A DNA stretch of 64,000 nt from positions 33,384-97,383 of the forward strand of contig DATCTV010000027.1 of assembly GCA_036567785.1 (NCBI GenBank). The letters are read 5' to 3'. A model generated the notes under the pieces. It was not told the origin of the DNA and searched no databases. It was given only the letters and a program-made list of their open reading frames with translations. The translations under genes and the position numbers were made by a program. Of this stretch, positions 52,837 to 60,883 are shown piece by piece. How positions within the stretch are numbered: position 1 is the stretch's first letter; every line of letters starts with the position of its first letter. Source of the DNA: Desulfomonilia bacterium. Its GTDB lineage: Bacteria; Desulfobacterota; Desulfomonilia; UBA1062.

Positions 52837-53691
52837 TCATCCTTTTTCACTGCTTTCAATATGTCTCTTGAAGAAAAACTGTAATGTGCCGCTTTCTTGT
52901 GGTGCATTAATACTCTCAATTCTTTTTACAATTGCACCCAACCTTTTACTAGCCTCACTGCCCGGATTAATTTCAATAAAAGCCCTCTGTTCTCTTATGC
53001 TTTCCGGTATATTTGAATCATGCGGAATACTCCCAAGCATGTCAAGCGCAATATCCCCAAAAAACTTATCACATGCAAAAATTAATTTTCTTATTACCTC
53101 CTTGCCCTCATATGCCGAGAGCACGTTGTTAACGATTATTTCGAATCTTTTAATATTGTATCTGGTTCTCATGACCTTGATAAGGGCATATGCATCTGTC
53201 AAGGATGTCGGTTCAGGTGTTACGACAACGATGATTCTCTGTGCCGCCGAATTGAAGTAAGTAACATTTCCGGATATTCCGGCACCTGTATCAATGAGCA
53301 TGTAATCGAAATCGTCATTGAAATTGTCAAGGGCGTTCACTATTGCAAGCTGCTGCTCATAAGACAGTACAGAAAGCTCCTGAATGCCGGAGGAGGCAGG
53401 TATAATCCTGATCCCTGACGGGCCTTCAATCATGATATCATTGATATCGCAATCACCATGGAGCAGGTGATTGATATTATATTTTGAAGATAATCCAAGC
53501 ATAACGTCGATATTTGCCAATCCGAGATCCGCATCAAACACAAGCACTTTTCTGCCCATGGATGAAAGAAGTATCGCCATGTTGGCCACGATGCTTGTCT
53601 TTCCGACCCCACCCTTGCCTGATGTGATTGATATCACCTGCGGGGAATTATTCTTTTTCTTCTGCATTAATGTTTCAGGCCTGGGTATCAT
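52837..53691 (-). CDS. flhG: FlhG/YlxH MinD-like flagellar number ATPase
   Basis: A 284-residue ParA/MinD ATPase with deviant Walker A SGKGGVGKTS (about 24-33), VFDADLGLANIDVMLG, and MLIDTGAGIS. The FlhG group carries the LGLANIDVMLGL motif. It sets flagellar number and place together with FlhF, but flhF, which normally precedes it, is not upstream here: the next 147 bases have no gene on this strand. The stop codon abuts the fliA start. Confidence 0.92.
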   Translation of the reverse strand: MIPRPETLMQKKKNNSPQVISITSGKGGVGKTSIVANMAILLSSMGRKVLVFDADLGLANIDVMLGLSSKYNINHLLHGDCDINDIMIEGPSGIRIIPASSGIQELSVLSYEQQLAIVNALDNFNDDFDYMLIDTGAGISGNVTYFNSAAQRIIVVVTPEPTSLTDAYALIKVMRTRYNIKRFEIIVNNVLSAYEGKEVIRKLIFACDKFFGDIALDMLGSIPHDSNIPESIREQRAFIEINPGSEASKRLGAIVKRIESINAPQESGTLQFFFKRHIESSEKG

Positions 53692-53838
53692 TTTATCAAG
53701 TCCCCTTAGCTGTTATTAATATGTGGTTAACCCAATAAGTCAATCTCAAGATTGTCGGTCATATTGACTGTACATGCAATTAAGATTTGGGTATTTATTT
53801 TTTAAAGGATTTTATAAGATTTTAAAAGGGAGGAATTT

Positions 53839-53952
53839 ATGAACTCTCTAACATATCTGAAGAAATTAAATATCAAGGGTGCAGTAAATAATGAATACCT
53901 TTATTATGCCTTTGTTAAATGTGACGTACCATGTACGGTGAGAAATGTATGA
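53839..53952 (+). CDS. Small ORF coupled to ftsX
   Basis: A 37-codon frame starting MNSLTYLKKLNIKGAVNNEY and ending in CDVPCTVRNV, with an excellent ribosome site (GGGAGG, 53828-53833, five bases before the ATG). Its stop overlaps the ftsX start as ATGA, and ftsX has no ribosome site of its own, so translation of ftsX probably depends on this ORF. The sequence has no similarity to ftsE, the gene normally found here, and I do not recognise it. It could be a real small protein or a leader. Confidence 0.5.
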   Translation: MNSLTYLKKLNIKGAVNNEYLYYAFVKCDVPCTVRNV

Positions 53953-54791
53953 AACAGATGCTGAAGCTTTATGGAAAATATATTATCAGCAAGCCTCTGG
54001 GACTTATTCTGGTTCTGGCGGTGTGTTCTTTGGCAACGGCTCAGCTTGTTATTCTATCGAGCGTATCGGATGCACTGGCAAGTCATAATATTCTGCCTGA
54101 ATCGGTGAGAACAATAATGGTTTTTCTGAAAAGCGGTATGTCCCAGCAGGATATCCAGAGATTTAACGCCGGATTAAACGGGATCCATGGTGTTGATAAA
54201 ACCGTGTATATTTCCAGAAAAGATGGGCTCAAAAAGATGAAAGAATGGCTGGGAAACGATAGCGACATCGTATCGGGGCTTGATGCGAACGCTCTGCCGG
54301 AAGCATTCGCCGTTGTCCTAAAGGATTCCTATTTGCCGCTGATTGATAATATCGCAGAAAATATTGTGAAATTGCCCGGTATAGAAAATACAAGGTATAA
54401 CATTGAACTTGCAGCAAAGTCGGCATATTTTCTGAAGAGCTTTTCAGAGCTGTCGAAATATATATTCGGTGTATATGCAATTTGTCTCGGTCTGCTTGTT
54501 TTCTGTTCGATCAAGTTGAGACTTGCAAAGAAGGATTTGCTGCTGCCTTATAAACAGAGCCGGCTTACGGTAAACCTGGCGATTATTCTGGAAGGGATAT
54601 CATATATATTGATATCCGCGGCGGCAGGCAGATATCTTGCTGATATCGCAGCGGGACAGGCGGTTATTTTAGTACCGGAGATAAGATATCTTGTGGCAGT
54701 TCAAAACATCAGAGAAGTATTGATCGGAATCGGTTTTTCCGCTTTGTTCGGTATGGCCGGGACGGTCTTTTCCTTAAAGGTGCGGGAGTGA
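53949..54791 (+). CDS. ftsX: Cell division protein FtsX
   Basis: A 280-residue permease-like protein with a membrane helix at about 15-38, a periplasmic domain (about 40-160) and three further helices (about 170-190, 210-232, 255-280), the FtsX topology. The periplasmic part includes the ISRKDGLKKMKEWLG and LPEAFAVVLKD stretch found in FtsX. FtsX usually forms a complex with the ATPase FtsE and passes a signal to an EnvC-like amidase activator. ftsE is absent upstream; envC-like follows with a GTGA overlap. Confidence 0.85.
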   Translation: MKQMLKLYGKYIISKPLGLILVLAVCSLATAQLVILSSVSDALASHNILPESVRTIMVFLKSGMSQQDIQRFNAGLNGIHGVDKTVYISRKDGLKKMKEWLGNDSDIVSGLDANALPEAFAVVLKDSYLPLIDNIAENIVKLPGIENTRYNIELAAKSAYFLKSFSELSKYIFGVYAICLGLLVFCSIKLRLAKKDLLLPYKQSRLTVNLAIILEGISYILISAAAGRYLADIAAGQAVILVPEIRYLVAVQNIREVLIGIGFSALFGMAGTVFSLKVRE

Positions 54792-55849
54792 GAATCTGCC
54801 TGAGCTTATTCGTATTTATTCTTGTATTCCCTTGCGCCCTCCATCCGGCAAGTCTGGAATCGAAGATCAAGAATCTTGATGAAAAGGCAAAGGTCGCAGA
54901 TACAAAAAGGGCCGCCGAAGAAAAAAATCTCAGTTCCATTAATTTGAAACTCAGTTCAATGGAGAAAGAAATCTCAAACCTGAAAAAGGTTATCGGGGAG
55001 AGAAGAATAAAAATTATTGAGACATCGAACCTGATTATCCTCTATGACAGTGAACTCAGAAAAAATCAGGAAATAATGAGAGACAAGCTCATCGATCTTT
55101 ACAAGGCGCAGTCTGTTGATTCCCTGAATAGCCCTTCCGGCCGCAGCAATCTTGCCCCTTATGCTGCGGTTTCAATATATGCAAATATCCAGGAGGCGGA
55201 TAGATACAGGCATATGAAAGAGCTCAAGGAGGAGGCGAAAAGCTCTCTCGAAAAAGAAGAGGCTGCATTAAAAAGCGATATGAAAAAGCTCGATAAAAAG
55301 GTTTCCGAGCTTGGCGTCGAGAAGAAGAAAAAAAACGATCTGATAGCCTCACTGAAAAAAGAATCCAGAACATACAAAAGTGAGATTGAAAGGCTGATGC
55401 GTCAGCTGACTCAAAGAAAAAAATCGGAATTGATTATTCCGGGAACCGGTCTGGCTAAACTGAAGGGGAAGCTTCCGTGGCCGGTAAAGGGGAAGGTCGT
55501 TCAGGGGTTTGGCAGGCATAAGGAAACAGGGATACTGCAGATATCCCAGGGTATTGACATCAAAGCACAGCCCGGCGAAAGGGTAAAATGCATTTATAAG
55601 GGCAAAGTGGTTTATTCAGGCTGGCTTGATGTATTTGGGAATACGCTGATTATCGATCATGGGAACGGGTTCCATTCGGTTTACGGTTTTCTTCAGAAAG
55701 TAGTCAAGTCAGCCGGCCAGGATGTTGCAGAAAATGAATATATTGCCTTTACCGGTGAGGATGTCACTCCTCCCGGGGCCAATCTTCATTTTGAGATCAG
55801 GTATAAAGGCAATGCCCTCGATCCTCTTGACTGGCTTCAAGGAAGATAG
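54788..55849 (+). CDS. EnvC-like amidase activator with degenerate LytM domain
   Basis: A 353-residue exported protein: signal peptide (about 1-20), two long coiled-coil segments (about 25-110 and 140-225), and a C-terminal M23/LytM domain (about 240-350). The zinc ligands are mostly lost: the His of HxGxD is Ser in SQGID, the YxHL His is Phe in YGFL, and the first His of HLHFE is Asn in NLHFE. This is the EnvC condition, in which the domain activates a cell-wall amidase instead of cutting peptidoglycan. It starts with GTG overlapping the ftsX stop, with GGGAG as ribosome site. Confidence 0.85.
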   Translation: MRICLSLFVFILVFPCALHPASLESKIKNLDEKAKVADTKRAAEEKNLSSINLKLSSMEKEISNLKKVIGERRIKIIETSNLIILYDSELRKNQEIMRDKLIDLYKAQSVDSLNSPSGRSNLAPYAAVSIYANIQEADRYRHMKELKEEAKSSLEKEEAALKSDMKKLDKKVSELGVEKKKKNDLIASLKKESRTYKSEIERLMRQLTQRKKSELIIPGTGLAKLKGKLPWPVKGKVVQGFGRHKETGILQISQGIDIKAQPGERVKCIYKGKVVYSGWLDVFGNTLIIDHGNGFHSVYGFLQKVVKSAGQDVAENEYIAFTGEDVTPPGANLHFEIRYKGNALDPLDWLQGR

Positions 55850-55868
55850 TTGTTATTTTACTAAAATC

Positions 55869-55896
55869 AAGGATATGCTATAGGGCAGCTATCCTT
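55869..55896 (+). terminator. Hairpin between envC-like gene and ctpA
   Basis: AAGGATA (55869-55875) and TATCCTT (55890-55896) pair, with an inner GCT/AGC helix and one bulged base. No T tract follows, so it may attenuate or stabilise rather than terminate. Confidence 0.3.
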
Positions 55897-55924
55897 AATA
55901 TGTAAGGAAAATACAGGAGATTAT

Positions 55925-57226
55925 ATGAAAAGAAACAAAAAGCTGTGGACGCTTATCTTTTTATTGATATGTCTTTCTTCGGTCTTGTTTTTCTATAAGG
56001 CAAGATTGCTCAGTGCTGATACTCTTAAAATGTATCCTCAGCTCGAAAAGTTCACAGACTGTCTTGAAATAATTGAAAAAAACTATGTCGATACCGTCCC
56101 TCCTGAAAAGCTTGTAGAGGGAGCGATAAAAGGCATGATGTCCACTCTTGATCCCCATTCCGCTTATCTTACGAAGGATGCCTATAAAGAGATGCAGATC
56201 AGCACCACTGGATCTTTCGGAGGGTTGGGCATAGAAATTGGCATGAGGGACGGGATTCTAACGGTGATCACTCCGATTGAAGGAACCCCTGCGTTTGAGG
56301 CTAAAATACAGCCGGGGGACAAGGTTCTTGAAATCGACGGCAAATCCACCTACGAGATGACTCTGGAGGATGCCGTCAAGCTTTTAAGGGGGCCTAAAGG
56401 GACAAAAGTTACAATCAAGATACAAAGGGGCATGGATGAGAAACCATTTGATGTTACTATAACAAGGGCCATCATTCATATTGAAAGCGCAAAATCGATG
56501 ATGCTCGAACCGGGATACGGCTATATAAGAATAAGACAGTTCCAGACCGATACGACGGAATCGATTAAGAAAGCTCTTGTCACCATGGTGCCATTGAAGG
56601 GTCTTATCCTTGATTTAAGGTATGACCCGGGTGGATTGTTAAGTCAGGCTGTAGATGTGAGCGACCTCTTTCTCGATGAAGGTAAAAAGATCGTCTATAC
56701 TTCAGGCAGGGCGCAGGAAGACAAGAAAGAGTACATATCCAAAAAGGGAGACAAGGCATACGAGGATTTTCCGATAGTTGTTCTGATTAACGGCGGTACC
56801 GCGAGTGCGGCAGAGATTGTTGCGGGTGCGCTTCAGGATAACAAACGCGCGGTGGTTTTAGGGACAAAAAGTTTTGGCAAGGCTTCCGTGCAGGTTATAA
56901 GGCCCTTATCCGACGGTTCAGCTCTGAAGCTTACTATTGCCAGATATTATACGCCATCAGGCAGGGATATCCAGGCAACCGGCATTATTCCCGATATCGT
57001 ACTTGATCAGACCATAAAGGATTCGGCGGAAAAAGGAGATGAAGACGGCGAGCTGAAATTCATAAGGGAGAAAGATCTTAAACAGCATCTTGAGCCATCC
57101 GGAAAAAAGGATGACTCGAAAGAGGATCCTGCTCAGAATCTGCTGAAAAATGACAATCAATTGAAATATGCCCTGGATATTTTAAAGTCCTGGAGGGTTT
57201 TCAGTACAGTACAGAAAACTTCATGA
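55925..57226 (+). CDS. ctpA: C-terminal processing protease CtpA (S41)
   Basis: A 433-residue S41A protease with an N-terminal membrane anchor or signal (about 8-24), a PDZ domain (about 95-180) and the catalytic domain with Ser294 in NGGTASAAEI and Lys319 in SFGKASVQ, 25 residues apart as in the family. The C-terminus is a charged tail. In Gram-negative bacteria CtpA regulates peptidoglycan hydrolases and cleaves C-termini in the periplasm, in keeping with envC and ftsX upstream. Confidence 0.93.
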   Translation: MKRNKKLWTLIFLLICLSSVLFFYKARLLSADTLKMYPQLEKFTDCLEIIEKNYVDTVPPEKLVEGAIKGMMSTLDPHSAYLTKDAYKEMQISTTGSFGGLGIEIGMRDGILTVITPIEGTPAFEAKIQPGDKVLEIDGKSTYEMTLEDAVKLLRGPKGTKVTIKIQRGMDEKPFDVTITRAIIHIESAKSMMLEPGYGYIRIRQFQTDTTESIKKALVTMVPLKGLILDLRYDPGGLLSQAVDVSDLFLDEGKKIVYTSGRAQEDKKEYISKKGDKAYEDFPIVVLINGGTASAAEIVAGALQDNKRAVVLGTKSFGKASVQVIRPLSDGSALKLTIARYYTPSGRDIQATGIIPDIVLDQTIKDSAEKGDEDGELKFIREKDLKQHLEPSGKKDDSKEDPAQNLLKNDNQLKYALDILKSWRVFSTVQKTS

Positions 57227-58320
57227 GCAAAACTGCCAAACGGAAAAATATCATACTGGCAGTAATAGCTGTCATAGCTGTTGCTGCTGGTTTGATATTA
57301 TTACTTGAAAGAGGGCTGCAGAAAATTCAGGAACCGGCTCATAATATACCCTCAAAACCCGTTATTAAAGGAGTGGATCCTCTTCTGGCGATCAAGGGTT
57401 GCCTTTTCGATATGGGAGTTACCAGAGGAGATGCCGAGTTCAGCGGGGATAAGATTATCGTTAAGGTAAAAGAAAAAATTCCTGAAGACAGGCTTGAAGA
57501 ATTCTTTAAGCCCATGAAGAAGATTGGCAGAATTGAAATAAGGGATGATAAACATGTCATTATTGTTATGGACAGCCGCAGGTGGGAAATTGAAATTGTT
57601 TATCCTTCCGAGGCTGAACCGGCAATACCCGAAGTCATAAAACCGGGTATTGGGAAAAAGGCCAGAATAGCAATTATCATAGATGATATGGGTTTGAACC
57701 TTAAAGCTGCGTCCCGTCTGGCGCAAATTGATCGTGATCTGAGTTTCTCGGTTCTGCCTTACACTGAAAAGTCCAAAGAAGTTGCGTCTTACCTTCATTC
57801 AAGAGGGTGTGACGTGCTCGTGCATGTTCCCATGGAAGGCGTGCCCGGCAAAAACCCTGGCAGGGGGGCCATATTATCGGATATGGATAAGGACGAGGTG
57901 CTTGCAGTGCTTGAGAAAGATTTAAACAATATTCCTTATGCAATCGGCGCCAGTAATCATATGGGGTCCAAAATAACACAGGACAGAGATAAGATGACCG
58001 TGATTATTAATGAGCTTAAAAGAAGGGATATGTTTTATATCGACAGCATGACTTCACCTAATTCCATATGTCTGGATGTCTCAAAAGATGCGGGGGAACC
58101 TTTTGCCAGACGTGATGTTTTTCTGGATAATGAATTGAACGAGGTGTACATAACAGGCCAGCTAGACAGGCTCAAAAGAATTGCAATGAAAAACGGATAC
58201 GCGATCGGCATATGCCATCCGCATGAAGAGACAATAGCGGTACTCGAGAAGGAAATTCCAAGACTGAGGGCTCATGGAATCGAACTTGAACCTGTTTCAA
58301 AATTTGTAAAAAAAAGATAA
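57223..58320 (+). CDS. Divergent polysaccharide deacetylase family protein (YibQ-like)
   Basis: A 365-residue protein: N-terminal membrane anchor (about 9-28), an ACT-like or small alpha/beta linker (about 50-135), and a divergent polysaccharide deacetylase domain (about 145-365) with IAIIIDDMGLN, FSVLPYTEKS, VHVPMEG, ASNHMGSKIT and FYIDSMTSPNS. This family typically follows envC and ctpA and probably acts on cell-wall or envelope polymers; its activity is unproven. It overlaps the ctpA stop by four bases and is the last gene of the ftsX operon. Confidence 0.88.
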   Translation: MSKTAKRKNIILAVIAVIAVAAGLILLLERGLQKIQEPAHNIPSKPVIKGVDPLLAIKGCLFDMGVTRGDAEFSGDKIIVKVKEKIPEDRLEEFFKPMKKIGRIEIRDDKHVIIVMDSRRWEIEIVYPSEAEPAIPEVIKPGIGKKARIAIIIDDMGLNLKAASRLAQIDRDLSFSVLPYTEKSKEVASYLHSRGCDVLVHVPMEGVPGKNPGRGAILSDMDKDEVLAVLEKDLNNIPYAIGASNHMGSKITQDRDKMTVIINELKRRDMFYIDSMTSPNSICLDVSKDAGEPFARRDVFLDNELNEVYITGQLDRLKRIAMKNGYAIGICHPHEETIAVLEKEIPRLRAHGIELEPVSKFVKKR

Positions 58321-58328
58321 GGTCTCTT

Positions 58329-58604
58329 TCAACCCTTTAAAAGCTTTTCCCTTAGTTCATAAGTAAGTATTGTTCCCCTTTTTGGAGATGCTGTTTTTTC
58401 CATGGGTTCGGTTTCATCGGGATATAACAGGTCCATTCTGGTTATCTCGCCGTTTGTTATTTGTTCTATGCGGGAAGCAATCTCAAGGCTTGGTTTTGTT
58501 TTTCCGGAAAGAATCATGGAGAGTGAACTTGGTTTTATTCCTATTGTGTCTGCCATATCTTTCTGGTGGATGCCCTTGAGTTGAAGCCATGTTTTAAAGT
58601 GCAT
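58329..58604 (-). CDS. Small XRE/Cro-type HTH regulator
   Basis: A 91-residue DNA-binding protein with a helix-turn-helix (LKGIHQKDMADTIGIKPSSLSMILSGKTKPSLEIASRIEQIT, about 9-50) and a short charged tail that may mediate dimerisation. It is divergent from the PAS/AT-hook gene, and the intergenic region contains a 14-base inverted repeat overlapping both predicted -35 elements; autoregulation and control of the neighbour are inferred. It converges closely with the deacetylase gene. Confidence 0.82.
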   Translation of the reverse strand: MHFKTWLQLKGIHQKDMADTIGIKPSSLSMILSGKTKPSLEIASRIEQITNGEITRMDLLYPDETEPMEKTASPKRGTILTYELREKLLKG

Positions 58605-58638
58605 AAATTCTCCTGTCTTTAATAGATGATTTGTTAAA

Positions 58639-58667
58639 ACTTAAGCAAAGCCAATGTATATTGTCAA
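58639..58667 (-). promoter_or_regulatory. Possible promoter of the XRE regulator
   Basis: On the minus strand TTGACA (58662-58667) is 17 bases from TTAAGT (58639-58644). The -35 is perfect and the -10 poor. It overlaps the inverted repeat at 58665-58707. Confidence 0.4.
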
Positions 58668-58707
58668 TGTTGCTTTTGAACGCAATCTGTTAACAAAAGA
58701 AACATTG
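58665..58707. repeat. Inverted repeat in the XRE-PAS divergent region
   Basis: CAATGTTGCTTTTG (58665-58678) is the reverse complement of CAAAAGAAACATTG (58694-58707) except for one position, with a 15-base spacer. The arms touch the -35 elements of both divergent promoters. It is a strong candidate operator for the adjacent XRE regulator. Confidence 0.6.
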
Positions 58708-58731
58708 CATTGTGCATATTTATGTTATACG
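58705..58731 (+). promoter_or_regulatory. Possible promoter of the PAS/AT-hook gene
   Basis: TTGCAT (58705-58710) and TATACG (58726-58731) are 15 bases apart, and the -10 is preceded by TG in the extended position (TGTTATACG). The short spacer is compensated by the extended -10. Confidence 0.4.
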
Positions 58732-58789
58732 AAATTAGATGAACTGCAATTCATAAAAAATTTCTACAGAAATAAGGGGAAGACAAGAG

Positions 58790-60883
58790 ATGTCAAGATT
58801 CATTGATATTACCGAAGATTGTGAGGCCGTTATCAAGTCTTCGGTAGAGCAAATCGGAAAAGTAAGTGATATTGAAATGTTAGCTTTATATTCAGTCAAA
58901 AACGGCGAAGAGAATCAGGCAGATATTTATATCAAACTGGATAATGGAGAGGGCCTTCCTCTTCATGTTAATGAACGTTTAAATAATATAAAAAAGAACT
59001 TTCCATATATCTTCGATAAACTTGAAAAAAATATTCCAGTTACAGAAACTGACGAAATATTCTATGCCGCAGGTGAATCGAATTCAAAAAAACTGCCTAA
59101 ATCAATAATATTTCTGCCTGTTGTTGTGGACAACCTGCTCTGGGGATTCGTATTCTGTATACACAGAACCGACTATGACTGGAAGGCAAGGGATCTGTCC
59201 CTGTTCATTGAACTGACACATAAGATAAGTTCTTCATTGTCAAGGAAAAATCAGATCATTAAACTCTATAAAGAAAAAGAAAGCTGTCATTTCCTTATGG
59301 AAAATATCAGTGATCTGGTAGTAATGGCTGATGAGAACAATGCCATAGTAAGCATCAGCGGGGATATGATAAGGTCAGTCGGTTATTACCCCGAGGAAAT
59401 TCTCGGCAGACAAATCTCAAGTCTTATTTCAGAGGATGACCGTGAACGGTTCAACCATGATTCGGAATCATTCAGGAAAGGGCGCTTATCAGGGGAATAT
59501 AGAATAGTGTTTAAAAACGGCAGCGTTAAATGGGCTGGCGTGTTAATCTCTCCCATTTATGAAGATAATTCATATAAAGGGTGCTGGTTCTTGTTTGCTG
59601 ACATCGATGAAATCATGAAGGCGCATGAAAAGACAGCCGAGAGCGAAGCTCTATACAGGATGCTCCTTGAAAATGCCCAGGATATTATATGGACTATGGA
59701 TCCTGACTTCAAGATGACCTTCCTTTCCCCTTCAGGAGAAAAGATCGGATGGACCTCATGCAAAGAGATCAATCTTGCGGGAATAAAGGAATTTCTTGGC
59801 GGAGCCCAGCATATGAATATCAGGAATACACTTCAGGAATATCTGATCAGTGCCGGAAAAGGTCCGAGGGATGAAAATCCATTCAGGCTTTTTACCTATG
59901 AGCATATAAATCCCAGAACCCTTATCAAGGGATATATTGAGACGAAGATTTCGATTCTTAGGAAAGCATCAGGCGAGATTGCCGGGTTTATAGGCATAAG
60001 CCGGGATTGTACCGAGAGAAAGAAAATGGTGGATAATTTGTTGTCTGTAGAATCAAGGCAGCGTTACCTTCTCGATAACATACAGGATATTCTTCTTTGC
60101 CATGACATGAACGCAAAGATAACTTATATAAGTGACAACATCAAACAATTAACCGGTTATGATCCCTCGGAAATTACAGGTAAGTCGGCAGGGGATTTTG
60201 TTCATCCAGACATGAAAAAATATTTTGAAGAAAACCTGGATAGATTTCGTACAACCAGAGAGGGTGGTGTCCATGAATACAAGCTGATTCATAAGGACGG
60301 CACAGAACACTGGTACCGGCTTAATACAAAGCCCAATTTTGATGAGGCCGGACGATTTATCGAAGTTGTCGCGGTAATGGCCAACATCGACAAATATAAG
60401 GAAGTTGAAAAGTATTTTGAAATCACTGAGAAAAAGGAGAACCTCTACCAGCACATTGTAGGCAAGGTGCAGGACCTGGTCTGGGCTTCGTCTCTTGACT
60501 ACATGACCATTTACATGAGCCCTTCCATAAAAACGGCACTTGGATATACCGTGGAGGAAGCGCTCGGGATGGAATTCGGGACAACCTTCAAGCCGGAATC
60601 TCTATCCAGGGTGATGGCTGTACTACGGGAAGCCAGGGCGGCTGTTGCAAGAGGAGATTACAACTTCTCGGCCGAGCTTACGGTTAACCAGTTCAAGAGA
60701 AACCGCAGAACATTGAAGGGCAACCTTAGAATTTCCATACTTTGCGACACACAGAACAATCCCTATGGATATCTGGGTATAACATCATTCAGGAAGAGGG
60801 GGCCGAATGTCAAATCTCAGGGTAATCCGGAACTGAAAAAAAAGAAAAGGGGAAGGCCCAGGGGGAGAAAAAATTCTATCTGA
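58790..60883 (+). CDS. GAF/PAS multi-sensor protein with AT-hook-like tail
   Basis: A 697-residue soluble protein without membrane segments. Residues 1-150 look like a GAF domain, followed by four PAS domains starting at about 165, 286, 424 and 551, each with NISDLVVM-, NAQDIIWT-, NIQDILLC- or KVQDLVWA-like openings. No histidine kinase, GGDEF, EAL, HTH or other output domain is present. Instead the chain ends with KKKKRGRPRGRKNSI, whose RGRPRGR core (687-693) matches the AT-hook that binds the minor groove of AT-rich DNA. A DNA- or nucleoid-binding sensor is inferred. Its 3' end overlaps the convergent ahbC by eight bases. Confidence 0.82.
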   Translation: MSRFIDITEDCEAVIKSSVEQIGKVSDIEMLALYSVKNGEENQADIYIKLDNGEGLPLHVNERLNNIKKNFPYIFDKLEKNIPVTETDEIFYAAGESNSKKLPKSIIFLPVVVDNLLWGFVFCIHRTDYDWKARDLSLFIELTHKISSSLSRKNQIIKLYKEKESCHFLMENISDLVVMADENNAIVSISGDMIRSVGYYPEEILGRQISSLISEDDRERFNHDSESFRKGRLSGEYRIVFKNGSVKWAGVLISPIYEDNSYKGCWFLFADIDEIMKAHEKTAESEALYRMLLENAQDIIWTMDPDFKMTFLSPSGEKIGWTSCKEINLAGIKEFLGGAQHMNIRNTLQEYLISAGKGPRDENPFRLFTYEHINPRTLIKGYIETKISILRKASGEIAGFIGISRDCTERKKMVDNLLSVESRQRYLLDNIQDILLCHDMNAKITYISDNIKQLTGYDPSEITGKSAGDFVHPDMKKYFEENLDRFRTTREGGVHEYKLIHKDGTEHWYRLNTKPNFDEAGRFIEVVAVMANIDKYKEVEKYFEITEKKENLYQHIVGKVQDLVWASSLDYMTIYMSPSIKTALGYTVEEALGMEFGTTFKPESLSRVMAVLREARAAVARGDYNFSAELTVNQFKRNRRTLKGNLRISILCDTQNNPYGYLGITSFRKRGPNVKSQGNPELKKKKRGRPRGRKNSI

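Noticed and set aside
52739..53260. Plus-strand open frame of 173 codons opposite fliA and flhG
   Set aside because: Antisense to two conserved genes, Ser/Leu-rich composition typical of a shadow.
53716..53731. Two TTAA elements 11 bases apart upstream of the small ORF and ftsX as another response-regulator box
   Set aside because: Only two copies, no third at the expected place and no -10 at the right distance; likely chance in AT-rich DNA.
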